This document shows positions 24,865 to 33,400 of a stretch of DNA of 57,718 bases, piece after piece. The notes beneath the pieces were generated by a model. That model had not been told where the DNA came from and did no database searches. It saw nothing but the letters and a program-made list of their open reading frames with translations. Position 1 is the stretch's first letter. Each line of letters starts with the position of its first letter. Source of the stretch: Streptomyces albogriseolus (GTDB lineage: Bacteria > Actinomycetota > Actinomycetes > Streptomycetales > Streptomycetaceae); contig BMVA01000030.1 in assembly GCA_014650475.1 (NCBI GenBank), forward strand, positions 1 to 57,718. Direction: 5' to 3'. A program made the translations under genes and the position numbers.

Positions 24865-27060
24865 ATGCCCCAGCTCAGCGTCATCGTCCACGGGCCGAAC
24901 ACCCAGGACCACCTGACCGGCCTGCTCGACTCGCTCGTCGCCCACCCGCTGCCGGACGTGGAGGTCGTCGTCGCCGCCGTCGGCGACTGGGCCCGTGAGA
25001 CGGCCGAGCGGCACGCCCCGCAGCTCCAGGTGGTCCCGCTGCCCGACGGCGCCTCCGACGCGGCGGCGAGAGCGGCGGGGGCCGCGCGGGCCACGGGCCG
25101 CTGGCTGCACTTCGTCCGCGCCAAGGACGGCCTGCCGCCCGGCAGCCCCCGCACCGTCGCCGAGCGCACCGCCGAGCTGCCCGGCACCGTCGACGTCCTG
25201 CTGCTGGACCATCTGCGCAGCACCTGGCGCAGCTCCGCGCTGCCCTCGGCGGACGGCCCCCTCCTCGTCCGCGCCGGACGCACCGAGCCGGCCCTCGCCG
25301 ACAGCGCCTACCTGCTGCGCCTCACCCCGCTGCTCGGCACCCGCGTGCTGCGCGCCGACTTCTGGCGGGCCCACGAGGAGCGGCTCACCACCGACGACGA
25401 GCCCCGCGCCGCCCTCGCCGCCCTGCTGCTCGCCGGGCGCGTCTCCTGTCTGCCGCACATCGCCTACGAGGACCGGCGGCTGCGCCCCGCGAGCCTCGCG
25501 CCCGTCACCCCCGAGCAGCACCTCGCCGCCGTCGACCGCTACGAGGCCCTGCTCGACCTCGCCCAGGACCGGCCCGCGGTCTACACCGTGCTCTACGAGA
25601 TCATGGTCCGCGACTGCCTGCGCACCTTCGCCCGCGGCGCCGTGCCCGAGCCGGCCGCCCGGGAGTTCTTCCTGCGGGCCGGCGCCGCCGCCGTGCGCCG
25701 CCGCCCCGAGGGGTACCGCCGTCCCGGCGGCCCGGAAGGCGTGCGCCGCTCGCTGCTGGAGGAGGGCGCCTACACCCGCTACCGGGCCTTCCAGGCCGCC
25801 AACCACGCCCGCCGCGCCGTGCGGTCCACGGTGCGCACCGGACGGCGGCAGGCCGGCGCGCTGATCCGCGACCACCAGTACCGCGCGGCGCTGCGCCGCC
25901 CCGTCGACCCGCACCTCGCCGTGTTCTCCGCCTACTGGAACCGCGGCGTCGCCTGCAACCCGGGCGCGATCGCCGCGAAGCTCGCCGAACTCGCCCCGCA
26001 CATCCACCCGGTGTGGGTGGTGACCGCGCGCAACGCGGCCCTGCTGCCGCCCGGCACCGACCACGTGGTCCCCGGCACCCGCCGCTACTGGGAAGTGCTC
26101 GCCACGGCGAAGTACCTCGTCAACAACGTCAACTTCCCGAACGCGGTGGTCAAACGCCCGGACGCGGTGCATGTGCAGACCCACCACGGCACCCCGCTCA
26201 AGCGCATGGGCCTCGACCAGATGGCCTACCCGGCCGCCGCCCAGGGCCTGGACTTCGACGCCCTGCTGGAGCGCGTCGACAAGTGGGACTACAGCGTCTC
26301 CGCCAACAGCCACACCACCCGCATGTGGGAGCGCGCCTACCCGTCCCGGTACGTCTCCCTCGACCACGGCTATCCGCGCAACGACGTCTACTGCACGGCG
26401 GGCGCCGACGAGGTGCGCGCGGTCCGCGAGCGGCTCGGCATCGCCCCCGGCCGCCGGGCCGTCCTCTACGCGCCCACCCACCGCGACTACGAGGCCGGCT
26501 GGACCCCGCGCCTGGACCTCGCCGCGCTCGCCGACCGGCTCGGCGAGGACACCGTCCTGCTGGTGCGCGCCCACTACTTCTACGACTCGGGCCTCTCCCC
26601 GCTGGCCGGCCTGCGCCGCTCGGGCCGCGTCGTCGACGTGTCCGCGTACGACCCGGTCGAGGAGCTGTGCCTGGCCGCCGACGCCCTGGTCACGGACTAC
26701 TCGTCGATCATGTTCGACTACGCCAACCTGGACCGCCCGATCGTGATCCACGCCGACGACTGGGAGACGTACCGCACCACGCGCGGGGTGTACTTCGACC
26801 TGATGGCCGAGGCGCCGGGGCCGGTCGCGCGCACCCAGGACGACCTCACCGAGATCCTCGCCACCGACGCCTGGCACGACGAGGGCGCGGCGAAGGCGCG
26901 GGCCGCCTTCCGCCGCAAGTTCTGCGAGTTCGACGACGGCCGGGCCGCCGAGCGGGTCGTGCGCCGGGTGTTCCTCGGCGAGGACGAGGCGTCCCTGCCC
27001 CCGGTGCTGCCGCCTCAGGAGCGCACCCCGGCGCCGGCCCCCCAGGAGGTGACCGCGTGA
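24865..27060 (+). CDS. Fused GT2-like / CDP-glycerol glycerophosphotransferase (copy 4), GT2 half degenerate
   Basis: 731 aa from ATG 24865, seven bases after GAAGGAG; GTG 24862 is possible. The N-terminal half keeps the GT2 outline (LSVIVHGPNTQDHLTGLLDS) but not its chemistry. The DSDD metal site is replaced by FVRAKDG, and the first Asp pair (VDD in copy 3) by VAAVGDW. The C-terminal half is intact: THHGTPLKRMG with His441, LYAPTHRDYE, VRAHYFYDSG with His570, and TDYSSIMFDYANLDRP. It probably transfers polyol-phosphate but not sugar. The stop overlaps the next gene (TGATG). Confidence 0.9.
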   Translation: MPQLSVIVHGPNTQDHLTGLLDSLVAHPLPDVEVVVAAVGDWARETAERHAPQLQVVPLPDGASDAAARAAGAARATGRWLHFVRAKDGLPPGSPRTVAERTAELPGTVDVLLLDHLRSTWRSSALPSADGPLLVRAGRTEPALADSAYLLRLTPLLGTRVLRADFWRAHEERLTTDDEPRAALAALLLAGRVSCLPHIAYEDRRLRPASLAPVTPEQHLAAVDRYEALLDLAQDRPAVYTVLYEIMVRDCLRTFARGAVPEPAAREFFLRAGAAAVRRRPEGYRRPGGPEGVRRSLLEEGAYTRYRAFQAANHARRAVRSTVRTGRRQAGALIRDHQYRAALRRPVDPHLAVFSAYWNRGVACNPGAIAAKLAELAPHIHPVWVVTARNAALLPPGTDHVVPGTRRYWEVLATAKYLVNNVNFPNAVVKRPDAVHVQTHHGTPLKRMGLDQMAYPAAAQGLDFDALLERVDKWDYSVSANSHTTRMWERAYPSRYVSLDHGYPRNDVYCTAGADEVRAVRERLGIAPGRRAVLYAPTHRDYEAGWTPRLDLAALADRLGEDTVLLVRAHYFYDSGLSPLAGLRRSGRVVDVSAYDPVEELCLAADALVTDYSSIMFDYANLDRPIVIHADDWETYRTTRGVYFDLMAEAPGPVARTQDDLTEILATDAWHDEGAAKARAAFRRKFCEFDDGRAAERVVRRVFLGEDEASLPPVLPPQERTPAPAPQEVTA

Positions 27061-28736
27061 TGTCCACATCCGTGCTCCCCGACGTCACCGTCACGGTGAT
27101 CGTGCACAACGACGCCGGACGGCTGCCCCGCGCCGTGCGGTCCGTGTGCCGCCAGACCCACCGCGACCTGGAGATCGTCATCAGCGACGACCACTCCACG
27201 GACGACACCCCGCGGGTGGCGCGGGAGCTGGCGGCCGCCGACCCGCGCGTGCGGTACCTGCGGCTGCCGGAGAACAGCGGCGGGTGCAGCGCCCCGCGCA
27301 ACCGCGCCCTGGAGATCACCCGGGCGCCGTACCTGATGTTCCTCGACAGCGACGACGAACTGCCGGAGGGGGCGGTCGCCGCCCTGCTGGCCGCGCACCG
27401 GGAGCGGGAGATCGACTTCGCGATGGGCGCGGTGCGCCGGATCCGGGTGGACACCGGACGCCGCTCCACCTGGATGCCGCACCTGGTGGGCGAGCGCCGC
27501 ACCCTGGACGGCGTCGAGGACGACCCGCGGCTGTTCTTCGAGCACCTCGCGACCAGCAAGATGTACGCCCGCGCCTTCCTCGACCGGCACGCGCTGCGCT
27601 TCCCGGAGGGCATCCACTACGAGGACCAGCTGTTCTCGGCGCAGGCCTACTGCCTGGCGGAGCGGTTCACGATCGTCCCCGAGCCGGTCTACCTCTGGTA
27701 CATAGCCCCCTACGTGAGGTCCGACTCCGCGTCCATATCGAACCAGCGGCACCTGATCGGCAACGTCCGCGACCGGATCCACGTGCAGCGGCTGATCGAC
27801 GCGTTCCTCGCGGAGAGCGGGCACGAGGGGCTGCGCGAGGACAAGGACCACAAGTTCCTCAAGCACGACTTCCGGATGTACGCGGGCGACCTGCCGTACC
27901 GCGACGCGGAGTGGCTGGCCGCCTTCGCCGACGAGGTGAACCCGTACCTGGAGACGCTGTCCCCGGGCGCGTACGCCCGGCTGCCCCGCGCGGAGCGGGT
28001 GGTGCTCCAGCTGGTGCGGGACCGCCGTCTGCCGGAGGCCGCGCTCGCGGCGCGTGGGCTGGGGTACGGCGTCGCCCCGAGGCGGCTCACCGCCGACGCG
28101 GACGGCCGGGTCTACTGGGGCGACCGCGTGCCGGACACCGTGGCCGCACGCCGCGAGCTGGACCTGACCGAGCTGGAACCGGACACCCGCCCCTTCCCCG
28201 GAGCGCTGTTCCGGCACGAGATCACCGGGATCACCCGCGTCCCCGGGGGCGGCGCCCGCGTGGACCTCACCGTGCGGACCTACGACCCGGCGCTGCGGCT
28301 GCCCGTCGGCCCGCAGCGGGCGAGCCTGGTGATCTCCCCTGGCCGGCGCCGCCTCACCGTGCCGTTCCGTCTGGACCCGGTGCGGCCCGGCGTGTTCGAG
28401 GGGACGGTACGGCTGGACCTGGCCGGGGCGCGGCTGCCGCTGGGCGGCTTCGCCGGGGTCCGGCATCCGCTGGTCCGGCTCAGCGGCGGCGGCCGGAACA
28501 ACCAGGCGCTGCTGCTGGCGCCCCTGGAGTTCCCCGCGCTGACCGCCCGCGTCCCCTACCGCTCCGGCGCCACCCCGCACCGGGTCACCATCGAACCGGA
28601 GGGACACAACCCGGGCCGCCTCCAGATCCGCTGGGAACCGGCCGGCGTCCCCGCCGCACTCCGCCCGCTGGCCGCCCGCCTGGCCCACCCACGCCTGCGC
28701 CGGGCGGCGCAACTGGTGGCGGGCCTCGTCCGCTGA
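27060..28736 (+). CDS. GT2 glycosyltransferase, TarS/TarP-like (second copy)
   Basis: 558 aa from ATG 27060 with GGAGGTG upstream; the first base is shared with the previous stop. GT2 motifs are complete: VTVIVHNDAGRLPRAVRS, ISDDHSTDD (Asp43/44), SGGCSAPRNRALE, FLDSDDELPEG (DSDD 96-99) and GIHYEDQLFSAQAY. Next comes a helical linker (DKDHKFLKHDFRMYAGDLPY) and beta-rich C-terminal domains. It shares the whole domain plan with the protein at 20183. Being translationally coupled to copy 4, it could supply the sugar-transfer activity that copy 4 has lost. Confidence 0.88.
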   Translation: MSTSVLPDVTVTVIVHNDAGRLPRAVRSVCRQTHRDLEIVISDDHSTDDTPRVARELAAADPRVRYLRLPENSGGCSAPRNRALEITRAPYLMFLDSDDELPEGAVAALLAAHREREIDFAMGAVRRIRVDTGRRSTWMPHLVGERRTLDGVEDDPRLFFEHLATSKMYARAFLDRHALRFPEGIHYEDQLFSAQAYCLAERFTIVPEPVYLWYIAPYVRSDSASISNQRHLIGNVRDRIHVQRLIDAFLAESGHEGLREDKDHKFLKHDFRMYAGDLPYRDAEWLAAFADEVNPYLETLSPGAYARLPRAERVVLQLVRDRRLPEAALAARGLGYGVAPRRLTADADGRVYWGDRVPDTVAARRELDLTELEPDTRPFPGALFRHEITGITRVPGGGARVDLTVRTYDPALRLPVGPQRASLVISPGRRRLTVPFRLDPVRPGVFEGTVRLDLAGARLPLGGFAGVRHPLVRLSGGGRNNQALLLAPLEFPALTARVPYRSGATPHRVTIEPEGHNPGRLQIRWEPAGVPAALRPLAARLAHPRLRRAAQLVAGLVR

Positions 28737-28742
28737 CACCCC

Positions 28743-28756
28743 GCCGGGCTTCCGGC
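28743..28756. terminator. Small hairpin between convergent genes
   Basis: GCCGG / CCGGC with a GCTT loop in the 32 bp between the convergent stops at 28736 and 28769. Confidence 0.3.
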
Positions 28757-28768
28757 ACGACAAGGCGC

Positions 28769-30289
28769 TCACGGCACCGCGTACAGCACCTCCCCGCGCG
28801 GCCCCCGGGCGACCGGCCGCAGCGCGGGGTCGTCCAGTGCGCCGCGGTGGTCCAGCACCCAGCGCACCTCGTACTCCCGCTCGGTGCGCCGTCGCTCGGC
28901 CGCGGACGTGCCCGCGGCGAAGTACGCCTCGGTGGCGGCCGTACGGCGCTCCTCGTCGGCGAGGAAGAAGTCCGGGTAGCCGGGGGCGACCGTGTAGGGG
29001 CCGTAGGCGGGCACCTGGCGGGCGACCCGGCCCTCGGCCATGACGACGTCGCCGTACCGCACCCAGCGGGTGATCCACCCGTACCCCGGCCACGGCCGCC
29101 GGTACTTCTCCGCGACCGGACCGGGCAGCGCGTCGGCCGGGACCACGTACCCGAGCGCGCCCGCCTGTGCCCAGGCGCCGGCCGACAGCGCCACGGCGAG
29201 CAGCGCCGCCCACACCGCCCGCGCCCCCCGCGCCCCCGCCTCCACGACCGCGAGCGCCGCCGCGAGCTGCGCCGGGATCACCACCGCGGGCAGGGCCCGG
29301 CCCCATGAGTAGTGGCCGGTGATCCGTCCCGCCGCGACGATCAGCACACCGAGCGCGCAGAACACCACGAGCGGGTCCCGGTGGTCGCGCCGCCCGCGCC
29401 CCACCAGCGCGGCCACCCCGAGCAGCACCAGACCGAACCGCGCCACCGGGTGCGCGTACAGCACCTGGTGCACCGTCTCCAGCCGTTCCCCGGCGTCCGC
29501 CAGCGCGAAGAAGTCGTAGTACGGCCACGCCCCCAGCACCGACACGCCCAGCAGCAGCGCGGCGCCCAGCCGGGGCCACACCGCGCGCCCGGGGCGCGCC
29601 GCGACGACCGTGGCGGCCGCGCCCACCGTGGCCACCACCCCGGAGAACTGGTGGCACAGCAGGATCACCGCCCACAGCACGCCCAGCCCCAGCCACGCGC
29701 TCCACCCGGCGGGCCCGCGCAGCACCCCGGTCAGCCAGGTCCAGAAGTGGAAGGCGAGCCCCAGGGTGAAGGTGCTCGGGTACGCGGCCGTCAGGGCCAG
29801 CGAGTGCAGCCCGGTGAAACCGCTCCACAGCAGGGGCTCGGTCCCCCACAGGAACAGCAGGGACAGCAGGGCGAGCGCGGGCGCGGCCGGGTGCGCGCTC
29901 AGAGTCCGCACGTACCGCCACACGCCCGTGACCAGCAGCGCCGACCCGGCCGCGGCGGCCAGCCGCAGCACCACGAACACGTCCAGGCCGGTCGCCCGGG
30001 CCACTCCGCCGAGCAGCAGCGTCCAGGGCGAGTAGTACGGGCTCGGGGTGTTCGCGTCGACGAGCGGGTTGCCCGGGGCGAGCGGGGAGTGCCGCAGCCG
30101 CTGCACGGTCGCGGCGTGGATGCCCAGGTCGCCCATCCACGGCAGCCGTACGACGACCAGGGTCAGCAGGAGCAGGACGAGTCCGGTGACGCCCGTGGCC
30201 AGGGCCCGGCCGACGGCGGCGGGACGGCTCGCGGAGCGGCGCGGGCCGGCCCCTCGGAACACCCCGGACGACGACGATCGGACAGTCAC
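28769..30289 (-). CDS. Polytopic membrane protein, GT-C-like (paralogue B)
   Basis: 506 aa, GTG 30289. The first helix (GVTGLVLLLLTLVVVRL) leads to an outer loop with PWMGDLGIHAATVQRL and SPYYSPW, then about ten membrane segments including AYPSTFTLGLAFHFW, WPYYDFFALAD, GHYSWGRALP, and a soluble tail of about 110 residues. The motif series matches the protein at 17500. Together the two bracket the exporter and transferase genes, one at each end and on opposite strands. Probably a lipid-linked sugar transferase acting outside the membrane; this is inference. Confidence 0.75.
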   Translation of the reverse strand: MTVRSSSSGVFRGAGPRRSASRPAAVGRALATGVTGLVLLLLTLVVVRLPWMGDLGIHAATVQRLRHSPLAPGNPLVDANTPSPYYSPWTLLLGGVARATGLDVFVVLRLAAAAGSALLVTGVWRYVRTLSAHPAAPALALLSLLFLWGTEPLLWSGFTGLHSLALTAAYPSTFTLGLAFHFWTWLTGVLRGPAGWSAWLGLGVLWAVILLCHQFSGVVATVGAAATVVAARPGRAVWPRLGAALLLGVSVLGAWPYYDFFALADAGERLETVHQVLYAHPVARFGLVLLGVAALVGRGRRDHRDPLVVFCALGVLIVAAGRITGHYSWGRALPAVVIPAQLAAALAVVEAGARGARAVWAALLAVALSAGAWAQAGALGYVVPADALPGPVAEKYRRPWPGYGWITRWVRYGDVVMAEGRVARQVPAYGPYTVAPGYPDFFLADEERRTAATEAYFAAGTSAAERRRTEREYEVRWVLDHRGALDDPALRPVARGPRGEVLYAVP

Positions 30290-30364
30290 ACCAGAGCCCT
30301 ATCCCGTCCCCGGGCCGTCCCCACGGGTTCGCCGCCGATTCCGGCCTAAGGCACCACACACGGG

Positions 30365-30405
30365 CGAGGGGCGCCCCGGACCGTGACGGTCCGGGGCGCC
30401 CCTCG
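30365..30405. terminator. Strong terminator downstream of the glutamate dehydrogenase gene
   Basis: A perfect inverted repeat with 20-bp arms about a single central base at 30385, 15 bp past the stop of the minus-strand dehydrogenase gene. GC-rich, no T tract. It also insulates the start of the minus-strand gene at 30289. Confidence 0.8.
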
Positions 30406-30419
30406 TCGGGCCCGGTGCG

Positions 30420-33400
30420 CTACGAGTGCGACCTCAGCAGCGTGCGCATGGTCCGCATCGCCACCGACAGGTTGGCGAGGTCGAACGCGTCGGAGCTGTG
30501 GATCTCCTCCAGGGTGGTGCGGGCGCGGCCCAGCAGCGCCGCGTTCTTCTGCTCCCACACCGCGAAGCGCTGCTGCGGCGTCGACGAGCCGTTGCCCTCC
30601 GCCAGCACGTCCGCGGTGACCGCCGCGTGCGCCGCGTACAGGTCCTCGCGGATCGCCGCGCGGGCCATGGACTGCCACCGGTCCGCGCGCGGCAGTTCGA
30701 TGATCCGGTCCATCAGCTGGGTGATGCGCAGCCGGTCGGCGAGGTCGTAGTACACCTCGGCGACGTCCAGCGGCTCCTTGCCCATCCGGTCGGCCACCGA
30801 CACGATGTCGAGCGTCGGGAAGGCGGAGGAGAACCCGGCGACCCGGGTGGCCAGCTCGTCCGGTACCCCGGCCTCGCTGAGCTCGTCGTAGATCTTCTGG
30901 TACCAGTCCAGGTCCTCGCCGCGCAGCAGCTTCGGCAGCTCCGCCCAGACCTGCTCCACCCGCTCGGCGAAGAACGACACCGTCTCCTCGAGCTGCAGCG
31001 GCTGCGGCCGGTTGTTCAGCAGCCAGCGCGTGCCGCGCTCCACCAGACGGCGGGAGTGCAGCCGGATCCGGGTCTGGGTGGCCGCGTCGACCTTGGTGTC
31101 GAGCGCCTCCACGCCGTCCCACACCACCGAGGAGCGGAAGATCGCGCGGGCCGCGGTCTGCGCCCGGACGATCTCCTCCAGCGACGCCCCGGTCTCCTCG
31201 CGCATCCGGTGCAGATACGTGGTGCCGCCGGTGTTGACCGTGTCGTTGACCAGCACGGTCGTGGTGATCTCACGGCGCAGCGGGTGGCTGTCGATGTACT
31301 CCGCGAACTGCTCGCGCAGGGCGGTCGGGAAGTACGCGTGCAGCAGACCCTTGAGGTAGGGGTCGTCGGGCAGCGAGGTGTGCAGCAGCTCGTCGGCGAC
31401 GGTGATCTTCGTGTACGCCAGCAGCACCGCCGTCTCCGGCCCGGTCAGGCCCTGCCCGGTGGCGAGCCGCTCGCGGATCTGCCGGTCGGTGGGCAGGAAC
31501 TCCAGCGCCCGGTCCAGGTGGCCCTCGCGCACCAGGTGCTTCAGGAAGCGCTGCTGCGCGTGGATCATGTCCTTGGACTGGGCGAGCGCGTTGGCGATGG
31601 CGGTGTTCTGCGCGTAGTTGTTGCGCAGCACCAGCCGGCCGACCTCGTCGGTCATCTCGGCGAGCAGCTTGTTGCGCTGCTTCACCGTCATGTCGCCTTC
31701 CTTGACCAGGCCGTTCAGCAGGATCTTGATGTTCACCTCGTGGTCGGAGGTGTCCACGCCCGCGCTGTTGTCGATGGCGTCGGTGTTGATCCGCCCGCCG
31801 TGCAGCGCGAACTCGATCCGGCCGAGCTGGGTCATGCCCAGGTTGCCGCCCTCGCCGACCACGGCGACCCGCAGGTCCTTGCCGTCGACGCGGATCGCGT
31901 CGTTGCTCTTGTCGCCGACGTCCGCGTCGGACTCGGTGGACGCCTTGACGTAGGTGCCGATGCCGCCGTTCCACAGCAGGTCGACCGGCGCCGTGAGGAT
32001 GGCCTTCATCAGATCGGCCGGGGTCATCTTGGTGACGCCGGAGTCGATGCCGAGGGCCTCGCGGATGTGCGCGTTGACCGGCACGGACTTGGCGCTGCGC
32101 GGGAAGACTCCGCCGCCCGCCGACAGCAGTTCGGTGTTGTAGTCGGCCCAGGAGCTGCGCGGCAGTTCGAACAGACGGCGGCGCTCGGCGTAGGAGACGG
32201 CCGCGTCCGGGTTCGGGTCGATGAAGATGTGCCGGTGGTCGAAGGCGGCGACCAGGCGGATGTGCTCGCTGAGCAGCATGCCGTTGCCGAACACGTCGCC
32301 GGACATGTCGCCGATGCCGACGACCGTGAAGTCCTGGCTCTGGGTGTCCACGCCCAGCTCCCGGAAGTGCCGCTTGACGGACTCCCAGGCGCCGCGGGCG
32401 GTGATGCCCATGCCCTTGTGGTCGTAGCCGGCCGAGCCGCCGGAGGCGAAGGCGTCCCCGAGCCAGAAGTTGTAGCTCTCGGCGACCTCGTTGGCGATGT
32501 CGGAGAAGGTCGCGGTGCCCTTGTCGGCGGCGACGACCAGGTAGGTGTCGTCCTCGTCGTGCCGGACGACGTCCGCCGGCGGCACGACCTCGCCGCCCAC
32601 CATGTTGTCGGTGATGTCGAGCAGCGCGGAGATGAAGGTCCGGTAGGAGGCGATGCCCTCGGCCATCCACGCGTCGCGGTCGACGGCCGGGTCGGGCAGC
32701 TGCTTGGCGACGAAGCCGCCCTTGGCGCCGACCGGCACGATGACGGTGTTCTTCACCATCTGCGCCTTGACCAGGCCGAGGATCTCGGTGCGGAAGTCCT
32801 CACGCCGGTCGGACCAGCGCAGACCGCCGCGCGCGACCTTGCCGAAGCGCAGGTGCACGCCCTCCACCCGCGGCGAGTACACCCAGATCTCGTACGCCGG
32901 GCGCGGCGCGGGCAGGTCCGGGATGGCCTGCGGGTCGAACTTCATGGAGACGTAGTCGTGCGACGCGCCGCCCGCCGTCTCCTGGAAGAAGTTGGTGCGC
33001 AGGGTCGCCTTGATGACGGTGAGGAAGGAGCGCAGGATGCGGTCCTCGTCGAGGCTGGCGACCTGGTCGAGGGCGGCGTCGAGCTCCTCCAGCAGGGCGT
33101 CCACCAGTTCGTACCCGGCGCGCTGCCGGTCCGGCGACATCCGCGCCTCGAACAGGGAGACGAGCAGCCGGGTGGTGTGGACGTTGTGGCGGAGGGTGTC
33201 CTCCATGTAGTCCTGGCTGAAGGTGGACCCCGCCTGGCGCAGGTACTTGGCGTACGCGCGCAGCACCATCGCCTGACGCCAGGTCAGCCCGGCGCTCAGC
33301 ACGAGGGCGTTGAAGCCGTCGTTCTCCGCCTTGCCGGTCCAGGTCGCCGCGAAGGTGTCCTGGAAGCGCTCGCGGGCGTCGTCGCCGAGGTAGTCCACCC

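Noticed and set aside
11722-30289. Secondary-metabolite cluster
   Set aside because: No polyketide, peptide-synthetase, terpene or RiPP enzymes; the gene content is that of envelope polymer synthesis and export.
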